A DNA stretch of 64,000 bases from Mesorhizobium escarrei (GCF_935825525.1 NZ_CAKXZT010000124.1:186001-250000), one strand, 5' to 3'; counted from the first letter of the stretch, positions 8,700-17,511 are shown. Made by a program: numbers and translations. Notes: generated by a model from the sequence alone, not told the origin.

Positions 8700-8808
8700 T
8701 TGCCGGTAAGCGGGCGAGGGAAGGTCGCGTCCTTTGCCGCGAGCCGCCTCACTGTGCTCCTCCAAAGTAGCCATGCGGCCGCAACGGATGCATCAAGGAC
8801 GGAAATAA
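8700..8808 (-). pseudogene. VapC (PIN-domain) toxin remnant
   Basis: Directly downstream of the antitoxin remnant, minus-strand translation gives SVLDASVAAAWLL, the start of a PIN-domain ribonuclease with its first catalytic Asp. This is followed, in a shifted frame, by LEEHSEAARGKG. The usual remaining ~100 residues, including the other acidic residues, are absent. It appears to be a VapC gene reduced to its first ~30 codons and frameshifted. The call rests on pattern recognition of the LDASVAxAWLL start. Confidence 0.6.
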
Positions 8809-9050
8809 TCAGTAGCGATGGCTGTCATGCTTCCGGGCCACGATCTCCTCGGTCGTGACGGCCCTGGCCCTGGCCCGGGCGGCGCGGACTTCTTCGATCA
8901 GGGAGCCCAGGACGTTGGTTTTGGGATGCGGCTCAGTTTCGCGATCGGATCGTTGCCGCGCGAAATGATGACTTCTTCGCCGGCTTCGACCTTGGCCAGC
9001 AGATTTGACGGGTGTGTCTTGGCCTCTCCGACCTTGACGGTGATGGTCAT
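8809..9050 (-). pseudogene. Phd/YefM-type antitoxin, frameshifted
   Basis: ATG 9050 begins MTITVKVGEAKTHPSNLLAK, then VEAGEEVIISRGNDPIAKLSRI, the classic Phd/YefM antitoxin fold of DNA-binding repressors. The frame then runs to a stop at 8898. The rest of the protein (KTNVLGSLIEEVRAAR to SHRY, stop at 8809) lies in the -1 frame. Joined, the two give about 80 residues, normal for the family. The switch falls at CCCAAAA (minus strand, 8925-8919). Either one base has been gained or lost, or the gene is read by -1 frameshifting. Its toxin partner downstream is only a remnant, favouring decay. Confidence 0.7.
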
Positions 9051-9386
9051 GATTCTCTCCTGAGGTCGCTCGAGCGCCGTCGTCGAGCGGCGTGTGGATA
9101 CAACGGCAATCGGGAATTTTAGACGAAGGTAGCGCGATTTTTCCGTGTTGGCCAAGGCTTGATCTTATCACTTAGATAGGACGTAATTGTCACAATCGGC
9201 ATTGGCGCAGTGCATTTATCCGGAGTGCCTGAAGCAATTGAATGTGCCGATGGGCTCTGCATACGATCGCGGTTTAGGCAGCCCCCGCGGAATCCGTATT
9301 GACGCGACACTCCTAGGCAGAATGCATTTGCTTGTCGTCGTGCGGGAAACTCGCGATACTCGGCGATATTTTCGGGGAGATTGCAG
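9051..9386. other. Gene-free stretch between TA remnant and cyclase gene
   Basis: This stretch of 336 bases has no convincing gene on either strand: short open frames lack family resemblance or ribosome sites. It must contain the promoter of the cyclase-family gene at 9387, whose GGGGAG ribosome site is at 9375-9380. A palindrome-free, locally AT-richer section around 9150-9190 (near TTATCACTTAGATAGG) could hold promoter elements, but none is compelling. Confidence 0.5.
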
Positions 9387-10322
9387 ATGAATGTTTCTGA
9401 ATTCGTTCGTATCGCCTTGCTGGCAACCGCTTGGTCAGTGCCGACGATCGCGGTGGCGCAAGAAGCGTCGCTTTGGTCGGTTTATGAGAACACGCTCAAA
9501 TCGGCCAAGTACATCGATCTGACCCATGCCTTCGAGCCGGTGCAGCCCGTGTGGCCGGGGTTTGCCAACGCCAGGTTCAAACCGGCTGTCGCAGGGAAGG
9601 ATATCGAGGGCTACGTCAAGGCCGGCGAAGAGTTCACCTACGATAAGCATGGGTTCGTTGCGAGCGCCTACGAGCTGACGACGGACCAGTATGGCACGCA
9701 GCTCGATCCGCCCTCCCACTGGAACCCGCTCGGCGCAACGATCAGCGACCTGCCGGCCACCTATGCCGTGCGGCCGCTCGTCGTCATCGACGTCAGCGGC
9801 AAGGTGCAGGCTGACGAAGGCTATCACCTCCAGGTCGCCGACATCGAGGCGTGGGAAAAGCAGCACGGCCGCATACCGGAGGGTTCGGTCGTCTTCGTCC
9901 GCTCGGATTGGTACAAGAAATGGTCCGATGCCGCCCGCTTCAACCAAAAACCGTTTCCAGGCGTCGGTTTGGACGCACTGAAATTCCTGCATCTGGAGCG
10001 GAAGATTCTGTTTCATGGCCATGAGCCGCTCGACACCGACACCACGCCCAACCTCGAAGGCGAACATTGGCTGCTTCACAACGATTTCACGCAGGCAGAA
10101 GGCGTTGCAAATCTCGACAAGGTGCCAGAGGCCGGTGCGTTGGTCACAATCGGCTTCGCCAAGCCGCTCGGCGGGTCGGGCGGATATGCGCGTTACATCG
10201 CTATTGCACCCGCCGACTGGACCGAGGGCGTTTCGGTCACCGAAGCGCCTGGTGTGCCGCTTTCCCGGCAAGCCGCGCCGCTCAAGCGCGACGAGAACGG
10301 CGTCTTCCGTCCGACGCCCTGA
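9387..10322 (+). CDS. Exported cyclase-family (kynurenine formamidase-like) hydrolase
   Basis: 311 residues beginning with a signal peptide (VRIALLATAWSVPTIAVAQ, cleavage near residue 25). The mature part follows the cyclase/kynurenine formamidase superfamily: IDLTHAFEPVQPVWPG at the start, then the metal-binding region YGTQLDPPSHW, which replaces the common HxGTHxDxPxH (the first His is changed). VIDVSGKV and FVRSDWYKKW follow. These enzymes are metal-dependent amidohydrolases of varied substrate; export is unusual. ATG 9387 follows GGGGAG by 6 nt. The next gene is another exported metallo-hydrolase-like protein on the same strand, so they could share a pathway (inference). Confidence 0.82.
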   Translation: MNVSEFVRIALLATAWSVPTIAVAQEASLWSVYENTLKSAKYIDLTHAFEPVQPVWPGFANARFKPAVAGKDIEGYVKAGEEFTYDKHGFVASAYELTTDQYGTQLDPPSHWNPLGATISDLPATYAVRPLVVIDVSGKVQADEGYHLQVADIEAWEKQHGRIPEGSVVFVRSDWYKKWSDAARFNQKPFPGVGLDALKFLHLERKILFHGHEPLDTDTTPNLEGEHWLLHNDFTQAEGVANLDKVPEAGALVTIGFAKPLGGSGGYARYIAIAPADWTEGVSVTEAPGVPLSRQAAPLKRDENGVFRPTP

Positions 10323-10516
10323 TCACTGGCGATGTCATCGGGGGCGGCCTGGGGTTAGGCGGGTCCCTTCCACGCGATTTTGTCGGCAAGCCGGGACAAG
10401 GTCCAGACGACCAGTCCCTCCGGCGCTCGCGAAAACGTGACTGTCCCGACGATAGCCACCACGATTGCTAGCGCTATCGTGGCAGGAGCGCGCCAATCCT
10501 GCCACGGGAGACAGCC

Positions 10517-11344
10517 TTGATCCGCCTGTCCGCCGCCGTTCTGCTGACTGTGGCTTTCTGGCCGTTCGCCGCTTCGGCCCAGGAAGAGCCGCCGCCGTCG
10601 AGATGCGTTGCGATCGCTGAAGCGCTGCCGTCGGCCACCTATGCCAGCTTCACAGCGCCAAAGGCGCAGACGTCTCGGCTGGCCCAGGCTTTCGTCGACG
10701 GTGACGTTACGATCACCTATGCCGGCCATTCGACCTATGTCATCGAGACACCCGCCGGCGTCAGGATCGCCACTGACTTTTCTGGCGTCTACGGCGCCGA
10801 CCCGCTGCCGCGCGTGGTCACCATGAACAGGGCTCACAGCACCCATTATTCGGACCATGTCGATCCCGGCATCGAATATGTGCTGCGCGGCTGGAATCCG
10901 GACGGCGGTCCGGCGCGCCACGCCCTTGTCGTCGACGATGTCTATATCCGCAACGTGCCTACGGATATCCGCAATGGCGGCGATCTCGGCAAGGACGGCA
11001 ATTCCATCTTCATTTTCGAAGTGGCGGGACTCTGCATCGGTCATCTCGGCCATCTGCACCACCGGCTGGAGGATGCGCATTACGGCGCCATCGGCCGGCT
11101 CGATATCCTTATGGTGCCTATCGACGGCGGCATGACGCTGTCGCTCGACCGGATGACCGAAATCACCGCGCGACTCTATTCCTCGATGATCCTGCCGATG
11201 CATCGCCATTCGACCCCGATCAGTGAGTTCACAGGCAGGATGGGCGACGATTTCGCGGTGGAATTCCTTTCCGGCCAGTCGCTGACGGTTTCGCTGAAGA
11301 CGCTGCCAGACCGGCCGACGATCGTCATTCTCGACGGGGTTTGA
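10517..11344 (+). CDS. Exported MBL-fold-like protein
   Basis: 275 residues with a clear signal peptide (LSAAVLLTVAFWPFAASAQ). The mature protein resembles the UlaG/YycJ-like branch of metallo-beta-lactamase-fold hydrolases: ITYAGHSTYVIETPAGVRIATDFSG, then HSTHYSDHVDPG corresponding to the metal-binding HxxxDH region, then GHLGHLHHRL and a late LPMHRHS. Conserved histidines suggest metal binding, but the substrate is unknown. Start TTG 10517 is preceded by GGGAGA at 6 nt spacing. It follows the exported cyclase-like gene by about 190 bases. Confidence 0.78.
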   Translation: MIRLSAAVLLTVAFWPFAASAQEEPPPSRCVAIAEALPSATYASFTAPKAQTSRLAQAFVDGDVTITYAGHSTYVIETPAGVRIATDFSGVYGADPLPRVVTMNRAHSTHYSDHVDPGIEYVLRGWNPDGGPARHALVVDDVYIRNVPTDIRNGGDLGKDGNSIFIFEVAGLCIGHLGHLHHRLEDAHYGAIGRLDILMVPIDGGMTLSLDRMTEITARLYSSMILPMHRHSTPISEFTGRMGDDFAVEFLSGQSLTVSLKTLPDRPTIVILDGV

Positions 11345-11596
11345 TCGCTTCATCTCGGGTTTCTCTGCCGTGCGCCGCCTTTTCGCTCGAAACACTCGCT
11401 GTTGCGAAACCACAGAACCTTAATGCTCCGTCAAGCTTGCCACAAAGTTTGCGACAGATCCTTTCATTGTGCATTGCACAAAACCTTACCGAGGATTACC
11501 ATTCGTTTGATGCGGGCCGGAGCGAATGGTTCGGCTCACGCCGGCGCGGTGAGCGACCGACGCGTCGTCGATGCTGCCCTCGTACCTGAGAATCCT

Positions 11597-12571
11597 ATGG
11601 CCCTTTCAAGTCCCGACAAATCCGGTGCTGCAAGCCTCGAGTCGATCGCTCGAAACGGTAGCCTGCTGCGCCGCGTTGCCGTGCGGATACCGACCTATCT
11701 GTCGGACCTTCGCGAGAATCCGGCATGGCTGCCGATGTTCATGCTGGCGCGCACCATGCCGGCGCGGCGGTTGCATTGGCGTGGCGCAAAACCGGTTCGA
11801 CCGGCACAAAAAGCCGGGGAAACGATGTTCACCGGCGTCGATCGTGATGCGGTGGTCAGCGCTCTCCGCTCGGAGGGGCTCTTTTCCGGGCTTGCGCTGC
11901 CGTCGTCGGTCCACGGGGAGATCGCCAGCTTCGCCCAGCGCACGCCTTGCTTCGGCAATTTCGATCGTCGCCTGGAGTTCCTGCCGGCAAAGCACGCGGA
12001 GGCCGAAGAGCGCTTCGGCCGTCCCTTGCTCAGCGGCCATTTTTTCGAGCGGGTTCTCGACTGCAACGCCGCGCTTACCGTGCAGCGCGACCCGCTGCTT
12101 CTCGACATCGCAGCCCATTATCTCGGCAGCCAGGCGAAGCTGATCACCACGCGCGTCTGGTGGAGCTTTCCGACGAGCTCCGTCTCCGACGCCGAGAAGA
12201 ACCTTGCGTCGCTTGGCAAATATCACTTCGATCTCGACGATTGGCGAATGCTGAAATTCTTCTTCTATATCAATCAGGTCGATGCCGAGACTGGTCCCCA
12301 TGTCTATGTCCGCGGCAGCCACAACCGCCGCACCCTCAAGCACCAGTTGACGCTCCTCGTCGGCCATCCGGCGGAAGAGGTTCTGGACGTCTACGGCGCG
12401 CAGAGCCCGATTACGCTGACCGGGGAGGCGGGTTTGGGCTTCGTCGAGGATCCTTTCGGTTTCCACATGGGCACCGTGCCGACGCGCAAACCGCGGCTGA
12501 TGATGGAGGTCGGCTTCGGCGTATCGCCGCCCTCGCGCCGGCGGTTCCACGGCGAGCCGGTTATTCGCTGA
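11597..12571 (+). CDS. Phytanoyl-CoA dioxygenase (PhyH)-like protein
   Basis: A 324-residue protein whose C-terminal half looks like an Fe(II)/2-oxoglutarate dioxygenase of the PhyH type. YHFDLDDWRMLKFFFYI supplies an HxD iron-binding pair. It is followed by DAETGPHVYVRGSHNRR (typical PhyH jelly-roll segment) and a distal DPFGFHMGT with the third His ligand. Natural substrates of bacterial PhyH proteins vary widely and are unknown here. ATG 11597 is preceded only by a weak GAG. The 252 bases upstream hold no gene I can identify. Confidence 0.7.
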   Translation: MALSSPDKSGAASLESIARNGSLLRRVAVRIPTYLSDLRENPAWLPMFMLARTMPARRLHWRGAKPVRPAQKAGETMFTGVDRDAVVSALRSEGLFSGLALPSSVHGEIASFAQRTPCFGNFDRRLEFLPAKHAEAEERFGRPLLSGHFFERVLDCNAALTVQRDPLLLDIAAHYLGSQAKLITTRVWWSFPTSSVSDAEKNLASLGKYHFDLDDWRMLKFFFYINQVDAETGPHVYVRGSHNRRTLKHQLTLLVGHPAEEVLDVYGAQSPITLTGEAGLGFVEDPFGFHMGTVPTRKPRLMMEVGFGVSPPSRRRFHGEPVIR

Positions 12572-12615
12572 TTTGGCGCTGATTCTGGTCCGAAACAGCC
12601 TTTTGAGAACCCGGT

Positions 12616-13173
12616 CTAACTTGTCTTGGTGCCGCCGCGCCGCAGATGCTCGTCCAGGCGCGGCATGATCTCGACGAAGTTGCAGGGCATGTGCCGGTAG
12701 TCGAGCTGCGGCTTCAAAATGCCGTCCCAGGCATCTTTGCAGGCGCCGGGCGAACCCGGCAGCACGAAGACGAAGGTCGCGTTGACGACGCCGCCGGTCG
12801 CCCGGCTCTGGATCGTCGACGTGCCGATCTTGTCGTAGGAAATGCGGTGGAACACTTCGGAAAAACCGTCCATTCGCTTTTCGAAGATCGGCTCCAGCGC
12901 CTCCGGCGTTACATCGCGGCCGGTAAAGCCGGTGCCGCCGGTGGTGATGACGACATCGATCGCTTCGTCCTTGGACCAGCCCAGAACCTTGTCGCGGATT
13001 TTCTCGCGGTCGTCGGTGACGATGTCGCGGGCGGCGAGACTATGGCCGGCCTCGACGATGCGGTCGGCCAGCGCCTGGCCGGATTTGTCGTCGGCAGGGC
13101 TGCGCGTATCGGAAACGGTCAGCACCGCGATGCGCACGGGAATGAAGGAACGGCTTTCGTCAATCCTGGCCAT
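12616..13173 (-). CDS. moaB: Molybdenum cofactor biosynthesis protein B
   Basis: A 185-residue MoaB/MogA-fold protein. Motifs include AVLTVSDTRSPADDKSG, the molybdopterin-binding VVITTGGTGFTGRDVTPEA, and FVFVLPGSPGACKDAWD. This family adenylylates molybdopterin before molybdenum insertion; MoaB can also be a non-essential paralogue of MogA. ATG 13173 lies inside the end of ispE (14-nt overlap), with GGAG in the ispE 3' end, so the two are translationally coupled although biochemically unrelated. Confidence 0.94.
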   Translation of the reverse strand: MARIDESRSFIPVRIAVLTVSDTRSPADDKSGQALADRIVEAGHSLAARDIVTDDREKIRDKVLGWSKDEAIDVVITTGGTGFTGRDVTPEALEPIFEKRMDGFSEVFHRISYDKIGTSTIQSRATGGVVNATFVFVLPGSPGACKDAWDGILKPQLDYRHMPCNFVEIMPRLDEHLRRGGTKTS

Positions 13174-14074
13174 ATGCGTCAGGCTCCGATGTCATGCTTC
13201 GCGTCGCGGCGACGAACCAGTCGGGATGGCGGCTGCGGATGTCGACGGCGGCGCGCTTGGCGACATTGCCGGTCTCGAACAGCCCAAAACAGGTCGCACC
13301 TGAACCCGACATTCGCGCGAACCCCGCTCCGGCCTTGTTGAGCACCGAAAGCGCCTTGCCGATGGCCGGTTGGATCACGCGCGCTGCGGGCTCGAGATCG
13401 TTGCGGGTGATCTCCAGCCAGTTGCGGATGCTGTGGAAGTCGAGGCCGCGCGGCAGCGGCGGCAGCCCGTCATTGTCGCGATCGGAAAGCGCATTGAACA
13501 CATCGGCTGTGGCGATGGCGGTGCCGGGATTGACGAGAACCAGCCCGAGTGCGGGAAAGCCCGGCACGGCCGACAGTTCGTCACCGACGCCGCGCGCGAT
13601 CAGCGGTTTGGCCATAAGACACATGGGAACGTCGGCGCCCAGCGAGAGGCCGACCCGCGCCAGGTCGGCATCGTCGAGGTCCAGTCTCCATGCCTCAGCC
13701 AGCCCGCGCAGCACCGTTGCGGCGTCGCTCGACCCGCCGCCGACGCCGGATGCAGCCGGCAGGTTCTTTTCGAGCCTGATTGCGACCGGAGGGGTATGCC
13801 GCGGACCAGCCTGTTTTCGCAGCGCATCGCGCGCTTTCACGACCAGGTTGCCGTCGTCGAGCGGGACCGCGGACGCGTATCGGCCGGAGACTGAGAACCC
13901 GTCGCTGTCGGCGAGTTCGACCTCGACCCTGTCGCCAAAGCGCGTGAACACCGCCAGGCTCTCAATCGTGTGATAGCCGTCGGCGCGCCTGCCGGTGACG
14001 TGCAGCGCGAGATTTATCTTGGCATGCGCATGCAATGCCCGGACCCTATTGCCGAAAGCCACTGTGTCAGTCAC
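13160..14074 (-). CDS. ispE: 4-diphosphocytidyl-2-C-methyl-D-erythritol kinase
   Basis: A 304-residue GHMP kinase of the non-mevalonate isoprenoid pathway, phosphorylating CDP-methylerythritol. The N-terminal AKINLALHVTGRRADGYH contains the catalytic Lys region. The ATP loop LPAASGVGGGSSDAA is at about residues 105-119, and MSGSGATCFG is the third GHMP motif. Starts at GTG 14074. Together with dxs (51.7 kb) and the polyprenyl synthase next door it supplies isoprenoid chains for ubiquinone. Confidence 0.96.
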   Translation of the reverse strand: MTDTVAFGNRVRALHAHAKINLALHVTGRRADGYHTIESLAVFTRFGDRVEVELADSDGFSVSGRYASAVPLDDGNLVVKARDALRKQAGPRHTPPVAIRLEKNLPAASGVGGGSSDAATVLRGLAEAWRLDLDDADLARVGLSLGADVPMCLMAKPLIARGVGDELSAVPGFPALGLVLVNPGTAIATADVFNALSDRDNDGLPPLPRGLDFHSIRNWLEITRNDLEPAARVIQPAIGKALSVLNKAGAGFARMSGSGATCFGLFETGNVAKRAAVDIRSRHPDWFVAATRSMTSEPDAYGQD

Positions 14075-14087
14075 GAGGGGGATAATG

Positions 14088-14273
14088 TCAGTCCTTGGCC
14101 AAGCGGTATTCGCCGGTCTTCGGGTCCCTGACTAGCGTGCCCATTGTGCCGTTGGTAGCCTGCTTTTCGGTGCGCCGTATCTTGGCCGTCACGCGCTCGG
14201 CTTCCCTGACGAAGGAGCGATAGCCGAAATAGGCGAGCAGGCCGACTGCGATAAAGAAAATGATCTGTGGCAT
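14088..14273 (-). CDS. Small single-span membrane protein
   Basis: 61 residues. An N-terminal membrane helix (MPQIIFFIAVGLLAYFGYRSF) is followed by a basic stretch and a C-terminal motif DPKTGEYRLAKD, seen in short rhizobial proteins of unknown function. I chose ATG 14273 because the helix then sits at the extreme N-terminus; a longer frame to 14324 has no support. It lies 13 nt upstream of ispE on the same strand and may be co-transcribed. Confidence 0.7.
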   Translation of the reverse strand: MPQIIFFIAVGLLAYFGYRSFVREAERVTAKIRRTEKQATNGTMGTLVRDPKTGEYRLAKD

Positions 14274-14354
14274 GTCAAACTCCTCCCTCGCAAGGCCGAC
14301 TGCGGCGCCGGTCGGGCCGGTCAAGCTTTTAAGTTAAACGCTTTCGCCGGGTTT

Positions 14355-15221
14355 TCAAAGCCCGAAGCGCGCCCATAGTGCGCGCTCTTCCGCCGCATCG
14401 ATCACGCCGCTTGCGGCAGCAGCGGCGATCTCGGGCGCCGAAAAGCCCCCTCTGCTTGAGCCGAACCAGCCGAATCGGCCGAACAGGCCGCGCGGCGCCG
14501 TGATCAGCTTGAGCTGGGTTTTTGGCCCGAAACGGGCCCTCAGCACGCTGCGCATATCGCCGAGCGCATCGACAAGGCCGAGTTCCAGCCCCTTCTTGCC
14601 TGTCCAGAACAGGCCGGTGAACAGGTCCGGGTCGTCCTTGAGCTTAGGCCCGCGCCGGTCCTTGACGAGGTCGATGAAGGTCTCGTGGACCTCGAGCTGC
14701 AGCGCCTTCAGCCGCTCAATATCTTCCTTCTTCTCTGGCCTGAACGGATCGAGCACCGCCTTGTTCTGGCCGGCCGTGTGGACGCGGCGCTCGACGCCGA
14801 TCTTCTTCAACAATTCGGGAAAGCCGAACGAGGCCGACACAACGCCGATCGAACCGACGATAGACGACGGATCGGCAAAGATCTCGTCGCCGGCGACCGC
14901 GATCATGTAGCCGCCCGAGGCGGCCACGTCCTCGACGAAGACCAGAACCTTTTTGTTCTTCTCGGTCGCCAGGTCGCGAATGCGTCTGAAGATCAGCCGC
15001 GACTGCACCGGCGAGCCGCCCGGCGAATTGATCGAAATGGCGACCGCGGGCGCGTCGAAGGAAAATGCCTTCTCAATAGGGCCGGCGGTGGACGCCAGCG
15101 ACAGGCTCGGCCGGAACGGGCCGCCGCCGGGCATGATGGTGCCATGCAGCCGGATGACGGGAATGGTGACGATGTCGGAGCGCCAGGATTTCGGCAGCAG
15201 GCGGTTGAGAAAGCGTTTCAC
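14355..15221 (-). CDS. S49 family peptidase (SppA/SohB-like)
   Basis: 288 residues of the short-form signal-peptide-peptidase class. The fold follows crotonase-like strands (VIRLHGTIMPGG, VAISINSPGGSPVQS), and the catalytic Ser lies in VEDVAASGGYMIAVAGDEI. GSIGVVSASFGFPELLKKIG follows, with the candidate general-base Lys nearby. Such Ser-Lys peptidases cut membrane-derived peptides or misfolded membrane proteins. No clear N-terminal helix is visible, so it may be cytoplasmic or peripheral. GTG 15221 has GGAG 5 nt upstream; an in-frame TTG at 15236 overlaps that site and is less likely. Confidence 0.9.
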   Translation of the reverse strand: MKRFLNRLLPKSWRSDIVTIPVIRLHGTIMPGGGPFRPSLSLASTAGPIEKAFSFDAPAVAISINSPGGSPVQSRLIFRRIRDLATEKNKKVLVFVEDVAASGGYMIAVAGDEIFADPSSIVGSIGVVSASFGFPELLKKIGVERRVHTAGQNKAVLDPFRPEKKEDIERLKALQLEVHETFIDLVKDRRGPKLKDDPDLFTGLFWTGKKGLELGLVDALGDMRSVLRARFGPKTQLKLITAPRGLFGRFGWFGSSRGGFSAPEIAAAAASGVIDAAEERALWARFGL

Positions 15222-15306
15222 GGGGTCTCCGGTCAAATTGGCTTGATGGCATGTAGGGATTCGCCGGCCAACGGCAATGCCGCCACGCCGGGCCGGCCAA
15301 AAAGGC

Positions 15307-16107
15307 TCAGTCGCCGAACAGCGAAGCCATCCCGTTGTTGATCATCTCGGTCCGCTCCGTGGGGCCGTCACCGGATTGCGCGTGCAGCATCAGCGGCGGG
15401 CGGATCGACAGTTTTCCGCGTGCGCCGAGGATTGCCCTGACGACGATGCGGATCGCCGCTGCCTCGGGGCGGGGGTGAACGGCCAGCAGCTCGGCGTCGC
15501 CGAAGCGGCCCGATATCGCATCGAGGATGGCGCCGAGCTGACCGGGCCTGGCAATCACGGCAAGAGCGCCGCGCGGCCTGACCACAGCAGCCGCGCTTCG
15601 GATCCAGCTGTCGAACAGCCCGTCCTCCATCACATGCGCCGCCTTCCTGAGCGGGTCGGGCGTGGCGCGATCCTCGGCGGCGTTGAAGGGCGGGTTCATG
15701 ATGACGAAATCGAAGGAATTGTCGGCGAGCCCAGTGGCGGTTCGCGCCTGGCCCGACAGCGCGACGTCGGCGGCCAGAACCGAGGCGCGGTCGTTGAGAT
15801 GCGCATTACCGGGGTGGGCAAGCGTCGTTGCGGCGAAGGCCGCCATTTCCGGAGACCGTTCGATGAGCACGGCCTCGGCATCAGGACAGCGCGACAGCAC
15901 GGCCAGGCCTGCGGCGCCAGCACCCGCACCGAAATCGGCAAGGCGCCCGGCGAACGAGGACGGCACGGCAGCTGCCAGCATCATGGCGTCCATGCCGGCA
16001 CGATGGCCTGCCTGTTTCGGCTGCACCAGCCAGAACCGCCCGCGATGGAAAGCATCGACCGTATGCGCCGGCGTGTCCTGGACAACGGTGGCGCGCGCCG
16101 CCGACAT
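15307..16107 (-). CDS. TrmN6-like N6-adenine methyltransferase
   Basis: 266 residues with a class I SAM-binding fold: LADFGAGAGAAGLAVLSRCP is motif I, and IMNPPFNA is the NPPF catalytic motif of amino-methyltransferases. The organisation matches tRNA1(Val) adenine-37 N6-methyltransferase (YfiC/TrmN6) and the wider HemK-like group, so a tRNA or rRNA target is likely. ATG 16107 overlaps the stop of the preceding DUF2007 gene (TAATG), so the pair is translationally coupled. Confidence 0.85.
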   Translation of the reverse strand: MSAARATVVQDTPAHTVDAFHRGRFWLVQPKQAGHRAGMDAMMLAAAVPSSFAGRLADFGAGAGAAGLAVLSRCPDAEAVLIERSPEMAAFAATTLAHPGNAHLNDRASVLAADVALSGQARTATGLADNSFDFVIMNPPFNAAEDRATPDPLRKAAHVMEDGLFDSWIRSAAAVVRPRGALAVIARPGQLGAILDAISGRFGDAELLAVHPRPEAAAIRIVVRAILGARGKLSIRPPLMLHAQSGDGPTERTEMINNGMASLFGD

Positions 16108-16331
16108 TACTTCTGGCGCATCTCGTTGGCGATGCCGGCATCTGTCAGGATGCGCCGCGCCGCATCGGCCTGGTCGGCTTCGACCATGATGCGCCTGGGC
16201 AGGATGCCGATCGAACCGTCGAGTACGCTCATGTTCTGGTCGGCGACGAAACAGCCGATGCCGGCATCGCGCATCAGCGATTCGACAAAGGAGATGATCA
16301 CGGCGTCGTTGGTGCGGATAAGCTCTATCAT
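16107..16331 (-). CDS. DUF2007 family protein
   Basis: A 74-residue protein: MIELIRTNDAVIISFVESLMRDAGI, then IGILPRRIMV and a terminal alpha-helical segment. It fits the small DUF2007 (putative signal-transducing, GlnB-like fold) family. ATG 16331 gives the family's normal length. It overlaps the methyltransferase gene through TAATG, an arrangement I believe is common in rhizobia. Function unknown. Confidence 0.85.
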   Translation of the reverse strand: MIELIRTNDAVIISFVESLMRDAGIGCFVADQNMSVLDGSIGILPRRIMVEADQADAARRILTDAGIANEMRQK

Positions 16332-16494
16332 CGGACGAAACTCGCAGGTTGTAGCGTCTATGTAAACGTGGGTGGCTTCCGTCGCCACCTCGACCGCGCC
16401 AAATCGCCACTTGCCGTGCCTGTGGGTAGCGCCCTAGAGTCTGCGGCGGTATCGGGGTGCCGTCGTGCGCGTGACATTAAGACGGGAGTTTGTC

Positions 16495-17511
16495 GTGGGT
16501 GTCGTTCTCAACATCGAAAACGGGAAGCGGGAAGCCGCCACCATTAAGGATCTCATCGACCTGACTTCGGCCGATATGGGGCGCGTCAACAAATTGATCT
16601 TGTCGAAGGCCGGTTCCGACGTCGAGATGATCCCGGAGATTGCCAACCACCTGATCTCTTCGGGTGGCAAGCGGCTGAGGCCGATGCTGACGCTCGCCTC
16701 AGCGCAGATGTTCGGCTATTCCGGCGAGGGCCATGTCAAGCTCGCCACATCAGTCGAGTTCATGCACACCGCCACGCTCCTCCACGACGATGTCGTCGAC
16801 GAGAGCGGCATGCGGCGCGGCAAGAAGACCGCCCGCATGATCTGGGGCAACCAGGCGAGCGTGCTGGTCGGCGATTTCCTGCTTGGCCAGGCTTTCCGCA
16901 TGATGGTCGATGTCGGTTCGCTGGAAGCGCTCGACATCCTGTCCAGCGCCGCCTCGGTCATTGCCGAGGGCGAGGTGATGCAGCTGGCCGCCGCCAAGAA
17001 CCTCGAAACCACGGAGGATGAGCATTTCGCGGTGATCAAGGCCAAGACCGCTGCCCTGTTCTCGGCCGCCGCCGAGGTCGGTCCGGTCATCGCCCAGGCG
17101 ACGCGAAACGATCGCGCGGCGCTGCGCTCCTATGGCATGAATCTCGGCCTTGCCTTCCAGCTGATCGACGATGCACTGGATTATGGCGGCACCAGCAACG
17201 ATCTGGGCAAGAATGTCGGCGACGACTTTCGCGAAGGCAAGGTGACGCTGCCGGTGATTCTCGCCTACCGGCGCGGCACCAAGGCCGAACGCACCTTCTG
17301 GAAGCGCGCCATCGAGGACAATGTCACCGATGACGCCGGGCTGGAAAAGGCAATCGGATTGATGACCCGCCACGGCGCTATCGCCGACACCATCGGGCGC
17401 GCCGGCCATTTCGGCGAGATCGCCCGCGACGCGCTGGCGCCGCTCGAAGCGACGCCGCAGAAATCGGCGCTGCTCGACGTCATCGATTTCTGCATCAGCC
17501 GGGTGAACTGA
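16495..17511 (+). CDS. ispB: Long-chain polyprenyl diphosphate synthase
   Basis: 338 residues of the trans-isoprenyl synthase family. The first Asp-rich motif is in LLHDDVVDESGMRRG, and the second is QLIDDALDYGG; GGKRLRPML binds the isoprenyl diphosphate. It elongates farnesyl diphosphate to the ubiquinone side chain, probably octaprenyl or decaprenyl in rhizobia; chain length cannot be read with confidence. GTG 16495 has GGGAG 6 nt upstream. Its product is the natural co-substrate of UbiA at 31.8 kb. Confidence 0.93.
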   Translation: MGVVLNIENGKREAATIKDLIDLTSADMGRVNKLILSKAGSDVEMIPEIANHLISSGGKRLRPMLTLASAQMFGYSGEGHVKLATSVEFMHTATLLHDDVVDESGMRRGKKTARMIWGNQASVLVGDFLLGQAFRMMVDVGSLEALDILSSAASVIAEGEVMQLAAAKNLETTEDEHFAVIKAKTAALFSAAAEVGPVIAQATRNDRAALRSYGMNLGLAFQLIDDALDYGGTSNDLGKNVGDDFREGKVTLPVILAYRRGTKAERTFWKRAIEDNVTDDAGLEKAIGLMTRHGAIADTIGRAGHFGEIARDALAPLEATPQKSALLDVIDFCISRVN

